A stretch of 64,000 nt of DNA, taken from NCBI GenBank assembly GCA_018296165.2, contig JACKQL020000010.1:124001-188000 (forward strand), in the 5' to 3' direction. Shown piece after piece: positions 54,240 through 64,000 of this stretch. Position 1 is the first letter of the stretch. Every line of letters begins with the position of its first letter. A model generated the notes under the pieces. It was given only the letters and a program-made list of their open reading frames with translations, did not search any database and was not told the DNA's origin. A program made the position numbers and the translations under genes. This DNA is from Termitomyces sp. T153 (lineage: Eukaryota; Basidiomycota; Agaricomycetes; Agaricales; Lyophyllaceae).

Positions 54240-55613
54240 TCACTTCATCCCAAAAAAGCTCAACAGCTGTCTAGATTTCTTCTTCTTCAGCGACTTGGCG
54301 CCGCTTTCAGATTGTCTATTCCCGTTCGGGTGCGTAGGAGCGCGGTAGGTCTCTGCATTCACGATCTGTGCACCCGCCTTTTGTTTTTCGTTTTCGTTTT
54401 CGTTTTCGTTTTTACTGCACGCAGCAGTCGCAGCCCCAGCCCCAGCCTCGGGCCTGGGCACAGGCGTAAACGACGCATCCAAGAAATCCCTTTTTACATC
54501 CTCGTCCTCGTTGTCATTTCCATGGTCAGGCGATACACCGCGCACGGGGACATGCGCGACGATGTCGAGTGGCGCCGGACGGCGGCGGGCTGCGCCTCTT
54601 TTTCGTTGGCTTTGGGTGTGGGTGTCAGCGTGAGGCCGCGCGTGGGAGGGCACGGGTGGAGAGACAGGGAAGGCGGAGGGGCTACGTGGAGTACGCGGGA
54701 CTGAAAACGCATTGAGGTCGAGCAGGAAAAAGTTGGGCGATGGGCGGAGGTGGTGTTGGCCGCGTCGGGGGCGCGACGGGATTGTCAGTATCGGTTCTTG
54801 CGTCGGATGAGTAACCGGCATTGTAACGATCTTCGTATCCTCCTCCACAGGTCTGACAACACAGCCTACATCCAACGACTGCCCACTCCCGCGCCTCCCA
54901 TCCGTCGCAAGACTCGCGAGCGCCAGTCCCGTCTCCTCCTCCTCTCCTGCGAACTCAACCCACTTGTCGTCGTGTGCTGCGATCTGGTGTCCGGAGAGTA
55001 GATGGACGTACTCCATCTCTTCCTCGCGGTCCCACCACACGCCGCCCTTGCCATCGCGGTACACGTCGCCTACGGCAGCAGGCTTTGTGCCGGCGGGTGC
55101 AGCGGCGCGTGCGCGGGCGGCCATGACACGCTTGATATTATGCTCTGTAGATCCGCCGCCGGCAAACTGCATGAGCGCGAGCTCAGATGCGAGGGAAGGC
55201 GGTTTTGGTTTGGGTCCGGCCTTTTTGCGAGGGTCGGGGCTGGGGACTGTGGGAGAGCGGAGGATGGAGAAGGAGCGGAAGCGCTTGAGAGGCGAAGGGC
55301 GCGTGGCGGGGGCGACAGGCGAGGGCGTGCTGAGATTGACAAAGACGGATGTGTAGCCCAGATCGGTGAGGGCAAGTGCAAAGTCCTTGTGGGCAGGCGA
55401 GGGCGTCTCGAGGACGAGGAAGGACGGGGACGGGCGGGTGGACGGGGAGCTGGGGGAACCGGGCTGGACGTGTGCGGCCCAGGCAGCGATTGCGCTGAAC
55501 GTGGACGAGCGCTTGCGGGCGAACGTCGGCGGCGGCGGCGGCGCGCACAGCGGGCGGGTTTTCTGAGGGGGCTTGGAGAGGAAAGAATAGCAAGGCGCAA
55601 TTGCAGGCTGCAT
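54240..55613 (-). CDS. Conserved hypothetical basidiomycete protein, intronless
   Basis: A single open frame of 457 codons, start MQPAIAPCYSFLSKPPQKTR at 55613, stop at 54240-54242. It is GC- and CpG-rich. Recognisable blocks: FSAIAAWAAHVQPGSPSSPS (residues 40-60), SFLVLETPSPAHKDFALALT then DLGYTSVFVNL (65-97), an Arg/Ser/Pro-rich stretch, LASELALMQFAGGGSTEHNI (146-165), and VGDVYRDGKGGVWWDREEEM followed by EYVHLLSGH (188-215). The C-terminal half is disordered and ends in a basic cluster KSLKKKKSRQLLSFFGMK. A run of Asn-Glu repeats (near 405-412) comes from a TTTTCG microsatellite. I recall similar hypothetical proteins in mushrooms but know no function; no membrane segment or enzyme motif. 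Large overlapping frames on both strands are shadows. Confidence 0.85.
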   Translation of the reverse strand: MQPAIAPCYSFLSKPPQKTRPLCAPPPPPTFARKRSSTFSAIAAWAAHVQPGSPSSPSTRPSPSFLVLETPSPAHKDFALALTDLGYTSVFVNLSTPSPVAPATRPSPLKRFRSFSILRSPTVPSPDPRKKAGPKPKPPSLASELALMQFAGGGSTEHNIKRVMAARARAAAPAGTKPAAVGDVYRDGKGGVWWDREEEMEYVHLLSGHQIAAHDDKWVEFAGEEEETGLALASLATDGRRGSGQSLDVGCVVRPVEEDTKIVTMPVTHPTQEPILTIPSRPRRGQHHLRPSPNFFLLDLNAFSVPRTPRSPSAFPVSPPVPSHARPHADTHTQSQRKRGAARRRPAPLDIVAHVPVRGVSPDHGNDNEDEDVKRDFLDASFTPVPRPEAGAGAATAACSKNENENENEKQKAGAQIVNAETYRAPTHPNGNRQSESGAKSLKKKKSRQLLSFFGMK

Positions 55614-56078
55614 TTGTCGATGAGAACGGACAAAGGAGCGCTTTTAATGAGAAGACAACGCGAGACTAGCTCAGCTGAGACGTGTCGACTCATTGCGCCT
55701 TTATAAACTGCTCGAACAATAGGCACTGTTTGTGCACTGTCTTCCCAACAATTGTTCCCAACGCCATACCCGCCGAGCTTCTCTGCCCCTGTCCATTGTG
55801 CTTCCATGATTCTTGTTCCAGCCCAAGTACAATACCCATCAAAACCCAGGACCCTTGCACGGCCCGATTCATACATTGTTTACTTGACGGCCCTTGTTCT
55901 CCGCACAAGCTTTACTTCCACGATGCTTGGATACACAGTACAATGTCTATATTCCCAGTACACAATGGCCACGACGTACAAAGCGACGTGAACGTGGAAA
56001 CTGTCAGTAGACGTTATAATTAATACCACACGCCGTCTGTTCCACCCAATGGATGATAGGATCGATTACTTAATGTCA
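55614..56078. other. Upstream region of the 457-codon gene
   Basis: Holds the probable promoter of the minus-strand gene. A TATA-like TTTATAAA lies at about 55699-55706, roughly 90 bp before the start codon. No convincing gene. Confidence 0.4.
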
Positions 56079-56166
56079 GGCCTGATGGTCTAGTAGTATG
56101 ATTCCTTGTTAGGGTTCCTTTGGTACCATCTCGAGGAGGTCCCGGGTTCAATTCCCGGTCAGGCCC
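56079..56166 (+). tRNA. tRNA-Pro(AGG): tRNA-Pro(AGG), copy 4, with intron
   Basis: 88 nt on plus; intron TTCCTTTGGTACCATC; stems intact. First of the two copies facing the opposite way to copies 1-3. Confidence 0.93.
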
Positions 56167-56554
56167 GTCCCAAGCACTGACGAGATGTTTTTTGTGCCAA
56201 CGCAAAAAACAAAAACATTTCGAGCTCAATCGATCGATGTCTGTTATATTTAACTGAAAAGGCGAGTACCTCACTCACGTATGCAAGTGATGGTCTTGTT
56301 TTTGATGAAGGAAGTGTGAATTGTGATGTTTTGATAATTGTGTGGTTTGGATACCTCGGTTGCTTGTTTCCCCCCTTTCTTTTGCTGGGTTCTACCACAT
56401 GGGGAGTGTCTGCATCGGTATTTAACCAGCCGATGATGTTCAGGTCATACTTGGGTATGGGTGAACTTTGTTATACACTGATCGTGGAGTCTTTGTTAAG
56501 GTTTCCCCGGAGATGCAGCGCATCCAGCATGCCGACGTTCCATACCAATCACAT

Positions 56555-56642
56555 GGCCTGATGGTCTAGTAGTATGATTCCTTGTTAGGGTTCTTTCAAT
56601 ACCATCTCGAGGAGGTCCCGGGTTCAATTCCCGGTCAGGCCC
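56555..56642 (+). tRNA. tRNA-Pro(AGG): tRNA-Pro(AGG), copy 5, with intron
   Basis: 88 nt on plus; intron TTCTTTCAATACCATC; stems intact. 476 bp after copy 4. Confidence 0.93.
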
Positions 56643-57439
56643 TGTGTGTCATCATTGTTCTTTGACCGTTAGCACTTTTTTTATCTCAATGACTTGAAAC
56701 TCACAAGTTATGCATTGTCAGTGGGTACCTTATAGTTGTATGTTTCAGAGATCAAATGCATTAGTTCACATCTATTGTTTCCCATCTCTTTTATCACTTC
56801 CAATAAATTTGTCAAACTGATGCTTTCTGATTATGTATGTACAAGCCCATCATGCATTGACAGTTGATGATCTTTACTTGCACACACACAATTTTGAGAC
56901 ATCAAGTACATTGTGCACTACATACACATACTCAACACTATTGATAATACTAGCAATATATTCACAGTGCACAAGTATGTCTTACACAAAAAGTGACAAG
57001 TCCTCTTTGATGTTTGAGGGCATTTATCAACCACCAACATCCATCTAATGAATACTGAAGGATGTACTTGTAATAGTATTCTAGCAGTATGTTTCAAGGA
57101 ATGTCAAGTAAAGTGAAGTGAAGCTAGGGAGCTAGAATAGCAATCACACATCTTAGTTGCACTTTGTAGGAGAACAAGCTATATTAAATACCTAGAATAG
57201 CAATCACACATCTAGGACAAGTATAAAATAAGTATAGTCAAGAATGTAGATATAATGTAAAGCCATACCTCAGTTGCACTTTATAGAAGATAGGACAAAC
57301 TAAGGTGTGACATGTTAGAGAGAACATATATAAGGTGAAGCATAGCTGTGTACATGTGATGAGCACACACTGGAGCACTTACTGCTAATCTCTCTCCTTG
57401 ACACTCCCACTTATGTACAAGCATAGTCCCATGACCTTG
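56643..57439. other. Spacer with the probable copia LTR
   Basis: No gene recognised. At about 57130-57215 a block GCTAGAATAGCAATCACACA recurs as CCTAGAATAGCAATCACACA some 60 bp apart. Since copia pol ends just to the right, on minus, this is where its 3' LTR should be, but I cannot fix the ends. Confidence 0.35.
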
Positions 57440-57726
57440 GTAAACTTACAATGTTTTCATGGGTCAGTCAGTGCCTTTGTGAAAATGTCCACTACCACAT
57501 CTTCTGTGGGTACATATTGTACAATTGCTTGATCCTTTCCAACAAGGTCATCTTCAAGATAATGGTATTTCCTCTGAATGTCTTTAGTTTAAGATTGATA
57601 CTAAGCCTCCTTGGTGAGGATGATTGCAGCTTGATTGTCACATAGTATTTCAGACAGTCCCTTTTGAATATGTCCAATATTCTTAAAAAAGGACTGAAGC
57701 CATGCTAGATGCTGACCTGCATAGGA

Positions 57727-58610
57727 GGAGAAGGATCTGAGTTTTTATTTTTCAAGTGCTGACCATACATGACTAAGCTTGGGAATATGTATTGCAGCAC
57801 CTACAGTACACTAAAAAGTAGGAATCATGGACACTACTGACTAGTACTCTGGCCTGATGCCTTTTTCAAGCATGCCAGTTATGCCTTGAAGCCACTTTAC
57901 TCCAATTTGATTCAACCAGTGTTCATGCAGTATCCCACATAAAGTCCTTTATCATCTGTTGTTAATGTGCCATCCCAATTTCTCAACTCTTTTACTCTCA
58001 ACAGTGCTTGCCAGTGGCTGGCTGGTGTAGGGCCCCAAAGACCAATCACCACAACTCTTAGCTCCCTCTAACTGACCTCTCAGCAAAGATTCTCATAACT
58101 AAACCTCTCCTCCCACTCAGACATATTCTTTGGAGTGCAAAATCTGGTGTTGTTGGCAATGTATCAGGTCAGCTGCTTGAGTAAGCATGGCAATCAATGC
58201 CTGGCTTTCCTGACCCCACAGACTACTCTTTTTAGTTTGGCAGCCAAGTCACACTTGATCCTATCCTTCTGCCTACCCAAATCATAGCCTGCTTGGTTAG
58301 CAAAGTTACCCTCTCCCAAATCCACCACACTGGAGAATCCTCTCTTTTTCTGATTGGACATGAGTGGGGTAGTGACAATGCTTTGTCGAGTCATGTGCTA
58401 ATTGGTGTCCCCATGGTCAGTCTGCACTACAAAGCCTTTCAATTAACATGTAAGAGCAGTGGCTTTCTAGCAGCATTGAAATAACCTATGTGGTGTCTAA
58501 GGTGTTTTCCACACAGGTGCACTCAGCCAGAGTCAAAACCCTGACCTTGCACTCACAGGTCATGTGACCTGCTTTGGGACACAATGGTGCCAGCTGAACC
58601 ACCATGCCCC
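57727..58610 (-). repeat. Unknown insertion of about 885 bp within copia RNase H
   Basis: The block splits the copia frame exactly between SYAGQ and HLAWLQ. The sequence CTGACCTGCATAGGA stands on both sides (57712-57726 and 58610-58624), a 15-bp target duplication of the length produced by LINE/SINE-type insertion. An A-rich stretch (minus: GAAAAATAAAAAC) lies near its 57745 end. The family is unknown; about 57780-58175 resembles 59030-59405. Confidence 0.55.
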
Positions 58611-58999
58611 TGACCTGCATAGGATAACCCAATGTATTTGGACTCAGTGGAAGATAAGGCCACTATGATTTGTCTCTCTTGCCAAACCAATGGCTCCCTC
58701 AGCAGTGATGAACATATATCTGGAGATGGATCAAAAAGTATCTGCATCTCCAGACCAATCTGCATTCAAATATCCATGGAAAGACATATCATGCTCATGT
58801 TGTTCTCATCAAACTTGAGTTCCATGTCTCATATAATATTAAGGTACCACAGTAGCATTTGGTGGCAACTCAATGGTATTTCTTCAGACTTGAGTTAAAG
58901 CAACTAAGGATGTCAACTATGTAAACTATATCAGGTCAAGTCCCCATCATAGCATACATTAATGAGCCCACAATGCTGAAGGAGGAGCTGTTTAATTTA

Positions 59000-59405
59000 A
59001 TTGAAGAGCTACTTTACACAACTCAGCTTGGAGATAGTAGATGTAGCTCCTACAGTACACTAATGGTATGATAATTATGGACACTCCTAACTGGTACTCT
59101 GGCCCAATGCTTTTTTAGGCATGCTGGTTGTGCCTCATGGCCACTTTACTACAATTTGATCCTGCTGGTGTTCATATGACTTCTCTATTGCCATCTGCCA
59201 CTGATATGCCTTCCCAATATTTAAACTCCTTTACTCTTGGCAATGCTTGCTAGGTAGCTTGTTGATTCCTCTCATCCAGCACCCTTAGGCTCCCAATTCA
59301 AGCTTCTCAGCAAAGGTCCTATGATTTTAAACCTTTCCTACACTCAGACATTATTTTTTGAGTGCCAAACCCATTAATTGTTGGCAATTATTTGGATCAG
59401 CTAAT
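59000..59405 (-). repeat. Second, shorter copy of the unknown insertion
   Basis: It shares with 57780-58175 long blocks such as CACCTACAGTACACTA / CTCCTACAGTACACTA, then GGACACT...CTGG and GCCACTTTACT...CAATTTGAT, in the same order and orientation. It also interrupts the copia frame, between the end of RT and GSLMYAM. Ends not determined. Confidence 0.5.
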
Positions 59406-60019
59406 CATGAATGACAGATGTGCTAGGGCAAACCAATCCAATTAGGCAATACTCATTTCTGCTCATTTCTATTTCTGTGATGGTGGCTTTATTGACAGGG
59501 TTGTTTACAGTGAGTTTCAAATTTTCAGCCATGGGCATCCACATGGCCTTAGAATCCATCATGCCACAGCATCCAATGACAGTCTTGATGCACTGTTGAT
59601 GTCACAATGAAATGAAACATTTGTTCCAATCACATTTGATCTGGATCCCTAATATGTAAGTTGCAGGTCTGAGGTCCTGAATTTTGAAAGTGTTTGATAT
59701 TTTCTGCTTTATGTTGTCTTGAAATGAACATGAGTTTGCTATAAGTATGAAGTCATCCACATATATAACAAGAAAATATATTTTGTTGCCTTGTCTGTAG
59801 TCATAAAAGCATGTCTAAGTGTTCTGATATGTAAATCCAAGTCACCAAAGCTTCTTGTCAAGAGTTTGATTCCACATGCAACCAGCTTGCTTTAGGCCAT
59901 ACAATGATAACTTCCAGCAGCACCTGTTTGGGAACTTACACTGTCAAGCAGCATCATGTAGAGCTCTAGAGATGCTGTGTACTTGTCTGGAATTTTGCAG
60001 AGTGGTCCAACAAGAAACT

Positions 60020-60403
60020 GCTCAAAGAATGCTAAGGAAGCCTTTGAGGGGTTCAACTGCAAATACTGGGAGCTGGCACTACAGAAGAAATTTTAGAACT
60101 TTGTTGACAAGAACATCTATGAAATCATACCTATCTCAAAGAGGATAAAACCCATCACTCCAAAACTGGTCTTCTGTGTTGAGTATGACTTCAATGGAAA
60201 CATCAAATGCTATAAGATCCACATTGTGGCACAAGGATTCATGCAGGTGCAAGGCATCAACTATAAGGAAGTTTGGGCACCAGTAGCAAACCTCAAGTCA
60301 ATCAGAATAATCCTCATGTTAGCAGCCAAATACAATCTTAAGCTCAACAAAATAGATGTTGCCACAGCTTACCTGAATGGTGAGCTTGAAGAGGAGTTCT
60401 ATG
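60020..60403 (+). pseudogene. Ty1/copia reverse transcriptase N-terminus, inverted
   Basis: Plus strand: NFVDKNIYEIIPISKRIKPI, CVEYDFNGNIKCYKIHIVAQ, GFMQVQGINYKEVWAPVANL and LNKIDVATAYLNGELEEEFY, the usual first RT blocks of copia. It ends at the A-tail of the LINE. It supplies the part just missing from the minus-strand relic ending at 59935, but in opposite orientation. Confidence 0.88.
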
Positions 60404-60414
60404 TTTTTTTTTTC

Positions 60415-61949
60415 TTTCTAGACCCATTGGGGTCTACTACTTATTTACAATCTGTATGTAGATCTCATGTTGTAAGTCAACTAATTCTGAGTAATGGTTG
60501 AGCCAAGAACTGGGCTCATGTTTATATTAAGCCTCTGAAGGTGACTGTAAGTTTGATAGGTACAATTAGTAAAGTAAATAGGCTGGGTCTCTATTGAGCA
60601 TCCTCAATGTTTGCTGTAATAGTTAGGTTTCTGGAGGAATGTTCAAATTGTCTTGTCACATGAACATATTTGAACAGGACTTTTATGGCATTGGGGTCAC
60701 TGAGCAGGGTGCTCAAAGCTTTTGGCCTCAGTAGTACCACTCTATGCAGGTCTCTTCTGTGCCTGTCATGCATTCAGCAATCCAGCAGGTAATAGTTGAC
60801 AAACTCTGGGGCATCACTGCATGCCATACATATTGGGAATTTAGCTTTCTGTATTTAGTGGAGGTACAATTTGAGCAGGCAATGCCCTGTGCAGAGCTGC
60901 ACCAGGAGTGAGGCATGCTTGCATGGAAGCTTTGTGAGTATGGTGATGATTCAGAAGGCATTTGGCAAGTTGGAGTTGATAGCCTTGGCTTTCTCAAATA
61001 TCAGTGATTGTGATGATTGCTACTTGGCAGTGGCATGTCATGCTTTCTTATGATGCATAATGACAGCAGCTTTGGATTTTGGGAGCAGTTTCTACAGGAA
61101 ATGCAGATTTCCTGTGTTTGTCTTGTTGCCTTTGGCTGCCTTCTTGGCCTCTGTGTCTGCTCATTTGTTCCCCAGTATTCTTTGGTGCACAGGTGTCCAG
61201 AATGTTGCTATGTTCATGTTAAATCTAGTCTTTCTGATCCTACAAATCCCTTTCAACACCTCATTGATGAGGTACCATCCCATCCTGGGTCCTAGGTTCT
61301 ATAATACAAGCATACTGGCCTGATTGTCTATCCCTATAGCTGTAGTTTTCACTACTTTCCTGGCTCTTAGCTCCTTTCTTAGCACCTCTGTCCCCAGCAC
61401 CTGCTCTATGCATTCTCCCTTAAACACTGTATGATCCTCCTCCTTTCATAAGCACTTCCTTGCTATTCTTAGCTTTTTGAATCCTCAGTATAACACTGCC
61501 ATGGCTCCAATCCTCCTGTTGTGTCCCAATCTGTCTGTGTAGACCCTAATGTTGGCTTTGTTATGCCATTCCCTCTACACCACTTCATCTATCAAACTGT
61601 CTATTGTTACCTTAACTGAACATCTCCACTCAGTTGGTCTCCTCACTGTCTATTTTCTCCACCTCCATTGGGTCCTCCCCCATTGCATTCAATATAATGC
61701 AAGGGTGCTTGATGTCTTTTCACAAACTTTGTGGCTTGTTATGCTGGCTTGCAGAGAGGGTGCAATTTTGGCATTGCTGCAATCTGTGCTGTAGATCTGA
61801 TCAATTAGTAGGAACCCCATGTGAGCATCTAACAGGTCACTTGGTATTGTCCTCAAGGTTCCTAGCATCTGTATTGCCCCTATTCTCTGTACCCTCTCCA
61901 GCTTGAACTCCTTTGACCCCTTTGCTATTTTCCCATTTACTTAACATCT
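60415..61949 (-). pseudogene. LINE C-terminal region and 3' untranslated part
   Basis: Heavily broken minus-strand sequence. Near 61080-61180 a stretch reads like the RNase H tail of Tad elements (EYWGTNEQTQRPRRQPKA in one frame; Lys-rich AKKAAKG-type residues in another). From about 60800 to 60415 no coding is recognised. Confidence 0.5.
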
Positions 61950-62733
61950 GATGTGCACCACACATCTGCCACATACAACATTGTTGGTGCCATCACTGCT
62001 TCATACATTTGCCTTGTGAATGCTCTCCTCATTCCTCCATTCACCTTCATTAACCTCCTTGTCCTCACCACCACTATTGTTTTTTTTTGTGCATATGCTG
62101 CATGCTCACAAAACCATAACTCTTGGTCTTAATATAACCTCTGAAAACCTGTGCACTGGCCTCACTTTGATGTCCACCCCTACTACTCTGATGTTTGGTC
62201 TTTGCACTGGTTCAGTCTTGGCCCCTTGCCACCTGCTCTTCACCTTCCTCCTTGAGAACCCAACTCCCACAAAACTTCCTCATCTTGTACAGTGAGAAGT
62301 GTTTGGTTGACCATTATCTGGCTCTTCCCTTCCATTCCATTATGCCCTCCACCTTCCTATCTGCTTCCTCCATATTGTCTCTCTCTGCTTCTATCACTGC
62401 ATCATCCACAAATAATGTATCAGGCTTGCCATCTTTCTACCTGGCACCTTTGATCTGACTGGCATTATAAAAGTTGTAGCAAAGCCCCAATGTATTGCAT
62501 CCCTGGTCAAGTACACTTTTTACCCAGATTGTTGCTGAGATGTAGTCATCAAATATGATGACTGTTTTTCTCCCCTCTAACTTTGCCTTGAACCACCTCA
62601 CCACCTCCTTGGAGACCCCTCTATTCCTCATATCATGTGCTAGGGCTTCTGAGATTGCATTGAGGAAGGCCCTCTTGACATTGAGAAACAAGGCTACCAC
62701 TTTGTTGTGGCACCATGCATCTTTTATGAACAT
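61950..62733 (-). pseudogene. LINE reverse transcriptase fragment
   Basis: A 98-codon frame from 62733: VVALFLNVKRAFLNAISEAL (catalytic Asp of FLD-x-KGAF reads Asn), MRNRGVSKEVVRWFKAKLEG, FDDYISATIWVKSVLDQGCN and LCYNFYNASQI, as in Tad-clade RTs. More worn RT sequence follows toward 61950. Confidence 0.85.
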
Positions 62734-63189
62734 TGTGATTTTGTTCAGGGAGTCAGTTGTGGAGTGCCTTGGTCTACAGTGCTGGTACCCTCATGCACTC
62801 CCTATCAGATGGTGCTGCTGTTATGAAATTTTTTGCCTCCCACACCAACTTCACATCTACCAGCCTCTCTTTCTAGTGCCCCCTCTTCACATCTTTTATT
62901 GCCTGCCCATAATCATTCCTTGCTTGCCTGAATGCCTTGTGTGCTGAGTGATTCACCTCCACCAATTTCTTCTCCAATTCTCTGCCCAATGCCCTCACTT
63001 TCACCCTTATTCTTGATAAGTCTTTACTCTACCATCTCTTCACATATGAGGACTGTCTTCTCCTTTATACTCTCTCCTTGATCAATGCCTCCATAATGTG
63101 GTCCAGCCTTGTCTTCATCTCTTCCCTAAATTGTGACCCTTGTTTTTGGTATTCCTTCCAGCTGTTTCTCCAACTCCTCCTCAAATTCC

Positions 63190-64000
63190 TCCCAATTCAC
63201 CTCCCTGGAATCCAACTCCACTCCTCTTCCCTCCTTTCTGCAGCTGCCTTGACTATGGTGACAATCAGGCAATGGTCTGTTCTTAAGCATTGGTCATGCC
63301 TAATAGCTTCACATCTGGTCACTCTGCCCTGTAAATTGTCAGTGTCAGTGATGACAATGTTATTGGGTCTTGTAAGGTTTTTGGTGTTGTTGGCCTCAAT
63401 CTCAGAATGTCTGGTCTCAGAGCCATGACCATCCTGTTTGCCATCAGCAAACTGGATGAAGTCCTCCACATCCCTGAGGTTCTGGCAGTCAAAGAGATGC
63501 CCATTGCTGGGGTTATCCCACATTAAGTGGTGTTGATTGAAGTTGCCCACTCAGATATCTGCTCTGTTCCACCCTCAGGATCTTCTGCCACACTCACTAT
63601 TGAGGAAGTGTTCCAAGACCCTTAGACTCTTTGAGTGATTGCATGCATTGTATATTTTGAAGAGCTGCAACATGCATTCCTTAGTTTCCATGCATACTGC
63701 CACTATGTCAGTGCAGTCAATGTTTAGCCTTGTCCACAAGGCCATTGCTAACTTGTTGCTAACCATTGTAACCACCCTCAAACTACTTGCCTTGTTTTTG
63801 TTGTGGTTCTTGGATACACCAGTTTCTACTTATATGTCACCTGGAACTGCTTGTTAAAATCATAATATAGCTCCTGCAAGCAGATGAAGTCAATGTTGTC
63901 ACTCCTTGCCACCAGTACTGCATGCTGAGTAGTCACAGATTCATTGGCATTCTGCTGCCAAATTATAAGTGTGTTGTGTTCTGCTTCTCTCCTTCCTCAT
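63190..64000 (-). pseudogene. LINE endonuclease domain
   Basis: Minus strand: WQQNANESVTTQHAVLVARS then NIDFICLQELYYDF near 63970-63860 (the first motifs of the AP-like endonuclease, with the catalytic Asn and Glu positions visible), then GNFNQHHLMWD near 63535 (usual GDFN reads GNFN, so the catalytic Asp is Asn), NLTRPNNIVITDTDN near 63365 and CLRTDHCLIVTIV near 63270 (terminal Asp-His). Frame breaks separate the blocks. Confidence 0.85.

Larger units (their letters stand above)
57440..59935 (-). pseudogene. Ty1/copia polymerase relic, reverse transcriptase C-terminus and RNase H
   Basis: Minus strand, from 59935 down: LYGLKQAGCMWNQTLDKK, the YVDD box in IYFLVIYVDDFILIANS (near 59750), then an insertion, then SIVGSLMYAMMGT-x-PDIVYI (near 58950), RNase H with IVALSSTESKYIGLSYAGQ (near 58640), a second insertion, HLAWLQSFFKNIGHIQKG and CDNQAAIILTKEA (near 57620-57700), and the end PTEDVVVDIFTKALTDP (near 57490). 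Numerous stops; CpG-free. The YVDD is kept but the gene is dead. Confidence 0.85.
60404..64000 (-). mobile_element. Tad-like LINE (non-LTR retrotransposon), 5' end beyond window
   Basis: Minus-strand element ending in ten A (plus: TTTTTTTTTT at about 60404-60413) inside copia RT. From 64000 down: AP-type endonuclease, reverse transcriptase and probable RNase H parts. CpG-poor with many stops. Because target-primed insertion leaves an A tail at the 3' end, the LINE must have landed in the copia relic. Confidence 0.85.

Noticed and set aside
55002..55876. Large open frames on both strands (234 codons plus, 268 codons minus) over the 457-codon gene
   Set aside because: Arg/Ala/Pro-rich shadow frames of a GC-rich coding region; the 54240-55613 frame has the conserved-looking blocks.

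Overview
The window looks like a transposon-rich stretch of nuclear DNA from a filamentous basidiomycete, most likely an Agaricomycete. Intact host genes are cut by many 40-70 bp GT-AG introns, several tRNA-Pro genes carry a short anticodon-loop intron, and the mobile elements are typical fungal ones: Ty3 chromoviruses, a Ty1/copia relic, a Tad-like LINE and Helitrons. Base composition has two modes. Host genes contain normal CpG, while most transposon sequence is almost free of CpG and rich in TpG/CpA, as expected where methylated repeats have been deaminated.

Layout. 1-15970 is a nest of three LTR elements, all on the minus strand. Old chromovirus A survives as three pieces (about 418-795, 7102-8704, 14578-15970). 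Chromovirus B (8705-14577; 350-bp LTRs; duplicated GCTGG) sits inside it. A large non-autonomous element C (796-7101; 1165-bp LTRs; duplicated CCAGT) also sits inside it. C contains a decayed spliced gene on the opposite strand. 15985-19891 holds two degraded minus-strand hypothetical genes.

20793-31448 is an intact gene island: an amino-acid permease (+), a Trm140/METTL2-type tRNA m3C methyltransferase (-), and a Rho1 exchange factor of the Rom2 type with DEP, two DH modules, PH and CNH (+).

32612-47899 is the most striking part. Five Helitrons lie in one orientation, each starting on the base after the previous one ends. Two are non-coding near-twins, one keeps only the 5' half of the Rep-helicase gene, one keeps only the 3' half, and the last is full length. 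All end with a palindromic minisatellite followed by the same 38-nt hairpin. The Rep-helicase gene is dead in every copy and shares stop codons between copies.

47900-49604 is degraded sequence. 49805-51697 is an intact MFS transporter gene (-). 52595-56642 holds five tRNA-Pro(AGG) genes plus one pseudogene, arranged as inverted clusters around an intact 457-codon conserved hypothetical gene. 57440-60400 is a rearranged Ty1/copia relic. 60404 to the window end is a minus-strand LINE with endonuclease and reverse transcriptase parts, running off the edge.

The host genes do not form an obvious pathway; they look like ordinary housekeeping and transport genes between transposon blocks. All calls come from reading the sequence; no database search was run.
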